A stretch of 64,000 bases of DNA from Solea solea (taxonomy: Eukaryota; Chordata; Actinopteri; Pleuronectiformes; Soleidae), in assembly GCF_958295425.1 (NCBI RefSeq), contig NC_081153.1, positions 20,847,525-20,911,524 on the forward strand, written 5' to 3'. The notes beneath the pieces were generated by a model, which did no database searches, had not been told where the DNA came from, and saw only the letters and a program-made list of their open reading frames with translations. Made by a program: the position numbers and the translations under genes. This document shows positions 45,801 through 58,897 of the stretch, one piece after another (position 1 is the first letter of the stretch; each line of letters begins with the position of its first letter).

Positions 45801-48800
45801 ACCACACTTCAAATAACCTGAACTATCTCTTTAACGTGTAATCTAGGCTAAAAACAGGATTGGGTTAATTGTATGTGTAACAGAGATAATTTCATAATAA
45901 AACATATTACGGTTTAAGTAGTTATTAAAATAACAATGTTATATGTTTATTATTATTAAACACCGTGTCTGTCTGGTGTGTTTACACAGGAACAACACAG
46001 GGTGCTCTGCTGAGGCGTCACATCGCTTATAAGCAAAGTGTTGTGTGTATATACAAAGGCGAGGTGGTGGAGAAGCCACGAGTCCTAATGCCGGGACTGT
46101 GTCATCATGTTGTTGATGTGGTTCTGTGTGTGTGTGTGTGTGTGACAGCCTGTGTTTGCACAGACACCAGAAAATAAATGATGCGCTGATACTGTGAGAG
46201 GTGCCTCTGCAGATGAAAGCACAGTGGGTAAAGTAACTTCAAGTTTTAAAGGTGCAGTGTCGAAAATTTAGCAACATTTATGGATGACGTTGCTTGTTGC
46301 GGCTAGACGTGGGCAAGATATATCGTGTAAGATAACATCGTGATTGTTCTTTTAAAGATATGCAAATTAACGAGTATCTAAATGACTTCAGTGTCACATC
46401 GTGTGGTTATGCTAATAGGGAGAAATCATGGAGACACCAGCCCCCAAAAGTCTTTGAACTTTAAGGGTTGTTTTCTGAAAGTGTGTCCATAGATATAAAC
46501 TGTAAGCAACACTTAATGACTTAAACAACTCAAACCAAGTTTTTAAAGCATATTGACTAATTATTGTTACCGTCAATGTCCCAGAAAATATCGAGATATT
46601 ATATATTATGTTTTTTTGCCAGTATTACCAAACCCTAGTTGCAACTGAATGTCCCTCACCTCACTCTTCCCTTTCAAGTGTGTTGTTGAACCTACTGGTG
46701 CAGTGCCCCGAGCGAAATCTGTTTTTGTGAGTGTGTTCAGTAATTGTGCTCATTGTTACTATTACACAGCAAAAGTTCAGTAGAGGTGCGAAAGCCAATG
46801 TGTGCTTCTTTAACGATATATTTAACTTATCTCTTTTGCATTACTTATCCAAACAACGTCAAACTTGGCACTGCACTTACTCGTGCAAATCATTCGGACC
46901 ATCGGTTCGAGAGATATGCGAATAACACACACACAGACAAACAGACATTCCTGGAATTTATAGATAGACGTAGCCTTCAGTTAAACTCAAAAGATGTTCA
47001 GTTTGTCCATCGTGGGCTACTGTAAAAACATGGTGGTCTGACCCTAATTGTAAAAGTCTTATTGTGGTGTATTTAAAAAAACAAACAACAACAATTCATA
47101 CTGTACACTTAAATTAAAATTAAGTTTAATTATTTCCACTTAAATGTTACACACTGAACCTTTAAAAGTGGATAAATAACAGTAGGTAATTATTAATGTG
47201 GCCTCATATCCACTTATACTGTAGCTGAGTACAATTACTTCCTATGAGATTTAATAAGTCACAGGCTATGGTATTAGTGTTTCTGTTAAAAACATTGAAT
47301 GCATTTTGATTGACATTGAAGATTTCAGACTCAGGCTGAATCTGTTTGTTCTGTAAATTAAGGATTTAATTTGAATCCATGTCCAGGAGTTTTATCGGGC
47401 CAAGATTGAAGGATATCAGTGTGTTGGAAATAAATCTCACAGAGTATTTTGGTTTCACACAGTTCGAGGTGATGTCAAAGTCATATTAAACTCATTTCTT
47501 TTTTTAATTAAAAGTTATCTCTACTGTGTGAAATTACAGAACAGAGTATATTTTTCCATCAAGTCAAACACACCCAGAGTTTTAGTAGCTGATATATGTG
47601 TTGTCAGGCTCTGTGGCTTAGTTAAAGTACTTGGAGAAACCTGCAACACCACATACCTTTTGCTTTTGAAGCTGCTAATCAATCTCACAAATACCCACAT
47701 GCCCCATGATTGTGCCTGGGGTTACAGGTTGGTAACATCTTAGTCACAATTATAGATGCCTCCTCTCAGCTGTGTTTAAATAGCTGACATTACTCAGACA
47801 CATAGAACATTAGATGAGTCACCAGAGTGTGGAACCTGTTACATTGAAGTTAGTCAACTCAAGACTGTGGTTATATAAACTGAGCCACGGAGCTTTTCTA
47901 AGTAGAGATACTCTTCACAGATGATCTTATGATGTAGCTCACATTAGATGACGTTGAGAACTAAGCATCTGGGGGCCCCAATAGTGTGTGGAATAAAAAA
48001 AAGAAACATTTTAACCTATTAATTAAATCTAGATCTCTTTAGATATATGTAAATATCTAAATAGTCTGAAGCTGTTTGCTTTTACTTTGTTGTTGAAGAT
48101 TGTTCCCTTAGAGCACATATGTTCTAAATTTTAAAAACCAAAGTCATTAAACTGGTTTATTTGTTTAATTTATGTTCATTATCACCATACTTAGTGCTTT
48201 ACTTTAAACATTAATATTAATATAAAATATGAAATATTCATATTAATATTAAATGTTAAATATTAAGGCCATTTTGTGACTTTGTGATTTTACTGACCAC
48301 CATCGTAAAACACAAAACAAACAAATGTTACTATAAATAATGCAATAATTTATCAATAACAGTCAAGCACAGTCTACTCACAGTGGTGGTGGTAGGGGGG
48401 GGACCTAAAATTAAATTCTGCTTGGGGCCTCATGAAGACCACGGCCTTGTTAAAGGGTTACTAAACCCCCTCCTCTGAGGTTAAATCAGCCCAATGCCTG
48501 ATTTTGAAAAATGCCAAGAAGGTGGGCCGAGAAAGAAAGAAGATGAAAGCGACAGTTCTGGCTTTTAGAAAAGAGAGTGATGACAATAACTGATGCTGGG
48601 CCAGAGAGGCAGTAGATACGCACATTTTTTCCCTTATGGTTAAAATTCTATTTTATGTTGCAGCAGCGTGAGATTCACTCAGCCCCTAACGACTGACTTC
48701 TCGCTCGTCTTCTCGCTCGACTTCTCTCATTCATGCCAAACACAGAAAAAGACGCACAGACACTGAAAAAGTGTTCAACATCAAACACATTTTGGGCAAA

Positions 48801-51800
48801 TCAATCAATGTTACACGTTCTGTGGATTTGGATTAGGGTTCCAACGATTATTCGATTACTAAATTAATCGTTGACTATTTTGATAATGGATTAATCAGTT
48901 TGAGTGTTTTTTTCTTCAGATTTTTCAGCCTCTTGCATGTAAATTTTGACTGGTTTCTTGGCTCCATTTAACAAAGAAATCATTCAAACTGAATAATTTT
49001 GCTTTGTGGACAAAATAAGAACATCATCATTTCGATCATATGTTGCAGCCCTAATTTGGACATTCGCAACTATTTTAGTTGTAGGTAACTTAGTTGCAGT
49101 TACCTGCGACTAAGCACCTGTTGGTCAATACCAGCTGTCCCACTAGAGTTCATATGTGCCTACCATTATCATATGTTTTCCTCAAAATGGGAACAAAATG
49201 TATCAAATTGATCTTGTGCTCTATTGAAGAAAACCAAAAGTTCATCAGAGAAATGTTTACTGACGTAGTAAATCGAGACAGAATAATGGGTCATTTTGCG
49301 ACCAGTGCAGTCGCCCCCTGCTGGCTACTCGGCCAATTCCCCAGTGTCAGCTGAGATTGGACAGATGGCTCATTTAACAGTGCAGATATCCTCATATCGT
49401 GGTATGTTGCTTTGTTCACTGTTATCTGGCCATTGTTGACACAAGTGTTCAGATAGCAGCAGTCAGACACGTAGTAGCTTTGTCAGTAAAATCCATGTTC
49501 TTGCTACATGTTGTAAAAATTGCTGATATTGTGGTCAAATTCATATCTATTCAGTCTATTCTTGTGACTCGAACAGGGATATTGATGACCAAAAGCATAC
49601 CACAGCCGGGAGAAATGTTGAGTTGACCAAAAATGATCAGTCAAACAAAAGCTATTGATTATCCCTTGTTTAACTTCTCTCTCAGTGAATGGTATTTAGT
49701 TATTTATTGGTGTAATATTGGCATCAAAGAGTTGTGGAGTAACTTGTGAGAGAAATATAAGATTTCACTTTCACTGGAGAGATGTAAAGGTCAGACGTCT
49801 AAGGTCATTTTAATTAGACGTACAAAGCTAAAAGAGAGGCAGCAAAATACAAATGTGGGGCTGCTGTGCCCCCTTATAACCCCCCCTCTGGTTACGGCTG
49901 TGTTCTCAAAGTCCACATTTAATCTGTTTAATCCTTTAAATGGACAGGTAACTTGATAAGTGTGTCAACGGAGGAGCAACAGAGATACATATTGTTTTGT
50001 GGGCCAAACACTGTTGCATTTCGGGCCGGATGTGGTCCACGGGCCTTGAGTTTGACACAAGTGAAATAAACATCCATATAACATAATGTCTGTGACATAA
50101 CTTTTCACAAACTTCAGTATAAGCTAATGTATGTTGTTATGCAAACATGGTGAGGAACACTAACTTCTGGAGGCAGACACTGTTTTAAAACATTTGCATG
50201 CACAATGTAGGTTTAGCTTTATCACGCGTTTGTCGATACAATGCAAATGTCTTGACCTCAGTCAAGGCCGACTCGCTTTAGTTTAGCACCTAGTCGCGTT
50301 CATTTTCAGTTTTCATTAGCAGTTTGCCACAAAAAGCCTTTGTTGGAATGGTGACATTCCAACAAAGGCTTTGTGTTTTTTATCTATGCGTTTCAGGCGT
50401 GTCATGATTCACACGGTAAAATGCTTGGAATGTTTCCGTTTGTATCGTCTGCCTCTCATGTATGAAACAAAAGAGACGTCTCTGGACACATTTTCTATCA
50501 AACACAAACAAATGTGAGCACTGTATTTTTCAAAATATTAACAGTTTCATGGTATTCAACATTTTTCTTTCATGCATGAGCATGAGTGAGTTTTCTGCTA
50601 AGGTGGTGAAGTATCAACTACAACTTTAGCCCGACAGCATTTGCAGTAAATTGTTGTTAAGGTCCAAATCTGACTTTTTAAATTGAACACAACAGACAAG
50701 GCTGTTTTTTTTTCTTGGTAGAAATTCGTACTGTTTCAGTTTCGGAACCTTTGAGGTCTAACATCTTGACATCTTAGCGCTTAGGTAGGGTGAGCATTCC
50801 CATAGCACTAAAAAGATAGACACATTCCATGATAATGATGGTACGATGATACAGTGATTAACACATACTCTATTCATTGCAAGACTACTTCATTTATGAT
50901 ATATCATGATATACATGGCCTTTCTGCATAGAGTTTGCATGTTCTCCCTGTGTGTGCGTGGGTTTTCTTCGGGTTCTCCGGCTTCCTCCCACAATCCAAA
51001 AAAAACATGCATGATTTGGGGATTAGGTAAATTGGACACTAAATTGATCGCAGGTGTGAGACTGAGTGTGGATGTTGTCTGTCTCTATATGTGTCCCTGT
51101 GATGGACTGGCAAACTGTCCAGGGTGTGACCCCGCCTATCGCAACCCTCCTGTGGAGGATAAAGCAGTAGAAGATAGATGGATGATGTATGCCATCAAAT
51201 GTCAGAAATCGTTAAAAAATGACATTATAGAATAGGTGCGTCAGTTGTTTTTATGTTGATAAACCCCTTAAAAAAACCTTTAAAAATGTCCTCATGAGGT
51301 TAAAGTCCTAAACAAAATGGGTTTGAATTTGTCTGCACAGCCAATGAAAGACATGCAGCTATTGTTCTTAGGACACCACAATGACTTCCATTCATCTGGA
51401 CAGCCTTAACAAAGCGCTATCCTTAACCTTAACCTTAACCAGTTAAGTGCTTACATCAACAACACAGCGACAAATAGTGTAAAACCCACAGAAGTCGTCC
51501 TGTTGCTGTTTAAGCCGTGCCCTTTTGACCATTCAGAATTAAAAGATGTTTTACAGGTCAGCATTTCTAGCTTTTTAGCTGCAGCCGTGAGCACCACCTT
51601 TTCCGTGCGTAGCCAACTCAAAAATAGCCTTTTTTACGTTTTTTAACCAATGATATATCAGACATATTTGATCGACACCACTTTTAGCTGCCAATTATTT
51701 GTATAGACCATAAATCTTTGGGCATTGGGAGTTACGCTGCTGGATGCTGCACAGGGTATTTAAAATTCAATTCAATTAAATTTTAATTGTATAGCACCAA

Positions 51801-54800
51801 ATCACAACATATGTATTGTAAAGGAAACAATATTATGGAGCGCAGAGAAACACTAGGCATCAGTGAAAAAAACCTTCCCTTTAACATAAGAAGAAATCTC
51901 TGACTCAAAGATGTGCAGCATCTGCCTCGACAGGTTGGGGTGAAAGGAAAAATGGGGGACAGAGGAGAGGAAGTGGACTGTCTTACTTAACTGTGGACGT
52001 ATGTGGATGGTGCAGCAGTGAAAAGGATACCAGTTTCCAGTCTGATGCGGCCAGCACTAGCTTAGAGGATTTAGACTTCAGTGCTTTTTGTGTGTGTTTG
52101 TTCGCAGGATAATGCAATGTAAATAAAACACCTTCTTAAATGTCTCAATAAATAATGGCAGATAGAATATTCATATCTATCAACTAATACTATTTAATGT
52201 GAATATAAAGAGAGAGCGCCCTCTACTTTTTGCCGTTATAAAAAGGGACATAATATGCACTTGAGGTCCATATGTTATGCAGACGTGCATGTTTGGTCTC
52301 AGAGTCACACTGGGCTTGGAATTGTTGCGTTGTTACTCATGTTTGCTTGTCATTTAGCTTCCTGTTTCACCCAGGTGTGCAAAGGTGGAGTGCCTGTGTG
52401 CATAAAGACACCTTTTGTCTCGTGTGTTTGATGCGATGTCAGCACATGACTATTGAGACCCTGCTGAGCTGCACACTGACGCCAACATCACGGGACACGG
52501 AAAGTCAATTGTGGTGAAGCTGACACCAAAAAGGCTTTTGTATCGCACTGTTCGCACACTATTTGATGTTTGTTTGTTTTTGTGATCACACATTTCCTCC
52601 CGATGAATAATTCAATCGTGGTTTTACACTAAAGCCAACAACCTGGATCTTTGTCTTAAGAAACACAGACTGACTCTCTGCTCAGCCGGTTCTATTCAAC
52701 ATTCTTCAGACAGTGATTCACTACTTTGTTGTGACAGGCAACATGTTATCCTCTTTTTTTCTTCTGTAACAATACTCAAAGGTTGGAGTTGTGGAAAAAA
52801 CATGCATGTGGAAATTGCATATTGAAAATAAAATAAAAATTTAAAAAAGACAGGGAATAGTTTTCATATTAAATTGCACCAGTGATAAGATCGACCTCAG
52901 GATGAATGTGATTGAGTGACTTTGTGTGAGTCTCTGTTCTCATGAGTTAGTGAGTTAAAAAAAACAACAACATTGTTTTGTGAAAATGGCTTTTTGTGCA
53001 AAACATCAGCCCCACCCTTGACGTCTGAGCAGCCAGTGTGTTTGCAGAGGCAGCATAGAGAGATGGCCTCTCAAAAAACAAACACAAATCTAAAATATTC
53101 TGGCTCAATGAAACTAAGAAACAAATATATGTAAATATCAGACTGTCTTTCTGCAGTAAATTTACATGACTGGAGGAAGGAGGTCTGTCACGAGACTGAC
53201 GTGGGGTCAGGTTGTGCTTTAGTTTTCCCAAGATGTGAAACAGAAATCATGGAAATTGTAATTTGTTACCCCCTAACACTGCTTGTGGGATATTATCTCA
53301 AGATTTGTATCCTTCAGTTTTGGTTTATTTAAGTCGATACTACTGAGTTGCTGTACTCTTAGAATTTATTTAAATACCTTCGTTATTGTCATTTTTATGT
53401 GACTAGGTGTATTACCTAGTGAATACAACACAATTAATAATAAATTATAATCAGGGTTCGTACAGCTTTTTAAGAGTAAAACTTTTCCAGCACTTAAACT
53501 CTATATATACATATATATGACAAATAATCCTCCCCGTTTATATTCATTTATGTTTTACTGTTGCTCTTTTGCAGATATGACAACCCAATTTACATAGCAG
53601 GGGAACAATCTTTTATGAATGACAAACAGGATTTACAGTAACATTAATTAAGGTCCGACTCCAGTATTAACAGAGCTGGGTTATTGTTCAAGTGTAAGGG
53701 TAGATCACGCTAAATACTAAATACTTGACACCTGTAAAGGATGTTTTTAAAAAACAACAAAAAAAAACAACAACAACAACAAAAAACTGCATACATATTC
53801 TCTGGATGTGTAATTATCCTCTATTGTCGTTATAGCATTGCTAAAACAACAAATCTAACGGTGGCTTAAGACTTCTGCACAGTACTGTAAAATCTAAAAA
53901 TGTAATATTACAACTAAAAGTAACTTCCTGACTAAAATGGACTATATGCAACTGCACTTCAAATTATTATTTCAAAACGAAAAGAAACAACAACAGATGA
54001 TGGAAATATGACTACACTAGTGTAAGGAGGAGAAATGATAACAGAATAAGCCACACCCCTTCCTATATATTTTTTTAAGTTATTTCATTTCAAATGTTAA
54101 GAGGTTATTATGTCCAGTTTTTATTAATGTATTGTAGCTCATAAAATAGTATCTGTGCTCCAGTTCCTGTGATGAGAAGTAGCGCATACAGAGAGGTGTG
54201 GTTTATCCTTTTGGCCACAAGATGGAGTATCAACTAAAGTGAGCACCGCTCAGGAGTAAACAGGCAAGCACATAACACTTTCCTCCCGGTTCCATAGCGA
54301 TAGCGGCGCAACAGATAACTTTATTTTATCTTTTTTTTTCAGCGTGAGAAATACAATGTGTGGCGGGAGTGTGTGACAAAAGACCGACAAGCGTGACTGC
54401 CACGCTCAGTGTGTGAGAATTGAGAGCCCTGCGTTAGCATGACGTAACCCCCGAGCTAATGCTATCTAGCTAACAACATGCATTTGATGCAATGACTGAA
54501 ACTAGCTGACCAGCTAATTGCTAACGGTTCTGAGCGTCAATTTAGCATACTATTTATTTGTATCGGCAAGTCAATAACACACAACTCGGAATGTGTTGTA
54601 ACCTACAAAGGCGAACATGAATTAACATTCATTCAAAGTAACATTATCCAATATGAGATGAACGAAAAACGAAGGGGTTCTGGAACATTCCTGACGCGAT
54701 CGCCAGGTGAGGGGCGTGTGCAAGGAAAGAAAACACGGGGAGCGACACTCGTACGAGACGGCGGAGAAAAAACATTATGCCTTTATTTTATTTTAATTTC

Positions 54801-57136
54801 CAAATTTCAAACACATTTCAAACCTTGAAAACACTATATTTAAAATCAAGTATTTTCCAGACTTTCAAGGCTCTGTAAGAACCCTGTATAATCGAAATGT
54901 GTGGTAGATATTATCACACATTGTTAATATTCAATTTCATCCCAAAAAAAAATCACCAATGGAAAAATACAAAAGTAATAAATGTAGATTTGCGATAAAC
55001 GAGGGCTGAAGATATTTAATACATATCCAATTGCCATTATTTGGACTTAAATTGCAACATGATTCGTCATATGAGAAGGAATGATAATTTTTATTATTCT
55101 TTTAATTTCAATAACATTTAAAATGTTTAGTGTGATATTTGTGCAGATGTGTGAGAAACAAAAATGTTTTCTTCAGTCTGTAGAATAAGATGTGCAAAGG
55201 TTATTTAATTGTATTTTATCTAAAATGGTCATTTGAAATATTGCTCCTCCTCCATATTGTGATTTTGATAACATTTCGATTCATTGTTCAGCCCTAATGA
55301 GAACTGCAATACATATGGAATCAGTACCCAAACATCAAAGTACAATTGAATAATAACAGAAGTGTATTTTAATAATATATAACACCCCAGCATTAAAATA
55401 TCTATATATAAGAATGACATGACTAATGTTATATAATCAATAAATCAGTGTTTATTTATATAGCCCTTTACAACAGCCTAAGGGTTGTTTACAGTGTTTC
55501 ACATAAAGTAATAAAACACACAGAGCAAATACTTGAACCCCTCATTCTCAACCACAACTTCATGTGAAATACAGCAGTTTAGCTGTTTACCCATTCTAAC
55601 GTTTTTTCTTCAAATGTAATTTTTTTTGTTTCTTTAACTTTAAATATCAACTAAATAGTAATCTAAGAAAGTTTGGTGGCCGTATTTGGATTGGAAGCAC
55701 AAACTCTGGGAGTCTCAAATCTGCCTTTTCCAACCGCGACACAGGTTTTATGTTCGGTTCGGTTTGGAGTTGGTTAAGAAGACATGAACATGAGCCAATT
55801 CCTGTGAGTGGATGGTGAAGGGCCCCAATTAGCTCCTTTGCCTGGGCCCCCCAGAGTCTAGGATCACCTCTGCTCACAGGGGAACCATACAACACAACAG
55901 CTTATTTGATCCCACGCTGCTTTTTAATAATGTAGAACTAGGTCTCCTATTGTTTTTAATTAAAAGACCATCAGTGGCAGAAATGACCTACTGTGCGTTT
56001 AAATACTCATCACTTACATTAGTTTATTTGATGGCATGCATTTGTATGTGTATATGAACTTGTTAATCAAAGAAATTGACTTTTGGTTAAATATTGCTTT
56101 AAAATTGTGTGTTTGTGTTGCCCTCAGTGATGCTGAGCCCAACCACACAGCTGAGGATGGAGAAGCCTGGGATGCCGACAAGAGGACCTCTCTTTATGCC
56201 ACCACATCCAGGTCAAAGGTCAGTCAAGGGGTTGTCACACTTATCGTATGGATGAGGTTATGGTTAGGACAGTAATAGTTATGGTTAAGGTTTGAGTTAA
56301 TCTACAGGAAATGAATCTAAGTCAATGTAATGTCCTCTGAAGTCATGGAAACCAGACTTTGTGTGTGTTTGCCCACAAGGCTTCAAAATGTTTCTAGGTC
56401 ATTGGAACCTGATATGAATAAATTATAGCTTTTATTTTGAAGGGATTGCCCTCATGCCGAGTGATAAAAGCTTTAAAGTCACATGTTGTAACCCACTTTT
56501 TCCTGACGTGCAGTGAACAATTTATTAAACGTAACTAATTCAGTTTCAGTTATTAATACTGTACAAAATCAATATGTCAATGTTAACTGTGACATTAGTT
56601 TGTAGGAAAGTTGAATTTTGCACGTTACTGTGCGACTGTGTGTGTGTGTGTGTGTGTGTTCTCACATGTGCATGAGTGACTGTCAGTAAAATGACATATT
56701 TTCATATTTGAAAGACGCTGTTAATTTAAAAAAACCCAAAACAAATAACCTCACCTGCAAATAGCTCTTAATCTGCACAATGCAGAGACGCACAATCATA
56801 TACATTTGTATTATTCAACCACACACAATCATATCGTTCAGACTGAGTTCCTCCCTCAAACAAACACAGCTGGGTAAGTGTGAGCTGTGTGCACCAGGAC
56901 TCCACTAGAGGGCGCCACATCACCAAATAAGTAGCAGATCCAAACCTTTACAAAGTCTCCTGCATGTGGTTTGTTTCCCTCACATGAGATGGTTGTTTTG
57001 CTTCTGTCTTTACAGTAGCTGTGTTTATAGATGTGATACTTGATAGTTTCTCCAGAAGAGGGCGCCACCACTTTACTCAGCAGACTGCTTGTAGCTGAGG
57101 CTTCATAGAAAAATAAAGATATAATCTGTCTGTCTG

Positions 57137-57172
<36 letters not shown>

Positions 57173-58795
57173 TGGCAGCAGAACAGATTTAAGTCAGGGT
57201 CTGGGGCCAATGAGCATCTATGTGTGATAATTATGAAATGAAATACAATTTAAATTAAATACAATTTAATTGTATATTATATATCCTTGGTATCCTGGAT
57301 CTTTATAAAAAATATTATTTACCTCAAATGTTGTGTTTTTTAGGTGAAAGCTATGACAGCTAGGAATACATGTAAAAAGTCACATTTTATTGGTTACAAG
57401 TTTAACTTAAACCACACAGGACATTGTCTTATATTATGATGCAAAATAAAGGTCAGTACTCATTGGCGTCACATTCATATAAATCAGTGAAAAGGTCAAA
57501 GTCCGACTGTCTTTGTTATCTCTGACCCTTTGTAGTGTAACATACTGTGCTAGTTACTCTGTCCAACACTTACACACTTTGCCTCTCTAGCCTTTTTAAA
57601 CTCTCCAAACTATCCATCAGAGAGGAAAGAATTCTGGAGGCACACCCAGTTTCAAATCTGTCAGATGACATTGACGGACAGCTTTGTTCTCTGTTTGCCT
57701 TTTTGTCATCACGGTTCAGCATTGCCAGCATAGCATGACTTCTATCTCTGCAATCAATGTCTGCCATCAACAACACGCTTTATATATAGTTTTTTTTTAT
57801 CAAAATCTGATCAGGAACACCCGTGTGTGTGTATAAATATATATATATGTGTGTGTGTGTGTATAAAAATAATAAAAAAACTAATAAATAAAAGCTTTTA
57901 GTCACTTTTTAACTTTGTTTTCTGCTTCTATTTTGGCTGCATATTGTTATTTGCAGTAAAAGTTTGAACATTGCTCTTCTGTCAAAACCCCTCCACTCCA
58001 CTGTGTCTGAGCCGGCAGCTCGTAGGTTTAGTAGATCGTGTTCTACTAGTCTTTCATTTTTTTTAAGGGTGGAGCAGCTTTTACTGCTTGGAATGAAGTT
58101 AGGGAGTCAACTCTTCTTGATAATATTTCTAGTAGAGCAGTGTTTCCTTGTGCAATCATCTCATTATTATACCACTGTCAGAAGAGGGTTTTAAAAGCAG
58201 CTTAATAATGATAATAATAACTGGCACCAGCTTAAATAAAATGGTGAGGTATGTTTGCTGTTTATTTAAAGTCTAACTAAACTCCTTAACAAGTGAATAT
58301 GGAAATGTAGTCATCACAATCAGACACAATATTTGTAAATGCTGTCATCAACTAGTTTGAATTACATGAAATTCTGCCTTTTGCATTATACACTATATTA
58401 ATTCTCTCCCTTTGTTTCTTCATCCCTCTGTCCTCCTCTCAGGGCAAAGAAATCAGCTATTCAGAGATGGACCTCCGTAAGCCCAAAAGGTTTGCCACAT
58501 TTTCCTTTGGTTTTAAAAAGAAGAAGAGGAGGAATGGAGACACTATGTCTAAGAGCCTGCACGGACTCCACAACTCAGATATTGATGAAGATGACGAGGT
58601 AAACATCATTCACTTGTCGTATTTTTCCCAAAGTGACATGTGACCATAACATTTCCTCACATTATATTTGCAACCTTTTGAGAAATGTGATGCCTTAACT
58701 GGCCATTTACTGTTATTTTATGTTTGTTTGTTTGTTTCCCCTAATAATGCATCGCAGTTTAGTGTAAAGTCATAGTTCTCAACCTCCAAATTCTC

Positions 58796-58830
<35 letters not shown>

Positions 58831-58863
58831 GTGTATGTATATATATATATATATGTGTGTATG

Positions 58864-58897
<34 letters not shown>

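Larger units (their letters stand above)
42828..56127. other. crybg1 intron 1
   Basis: 13.3 kb. It contains the nested transposons at 46246-47166, dispersed repeats (43870-43945, 48836-49056), a hairpin (50328-50375), LINE tails (50930-51190, 51772-51985, 55432-55530) and a complete DNA transposon (53452-54886). No conserved internal exon recognised. Confidence 0.6.

Noticed and set aside
46908..46925. GGTTCGAGA-like string resembling a tRNA T-arm
   Set aside because: No cloverleaf, anticodon stem or matching acceptor arm around it; it lies inside a transposon-like element.
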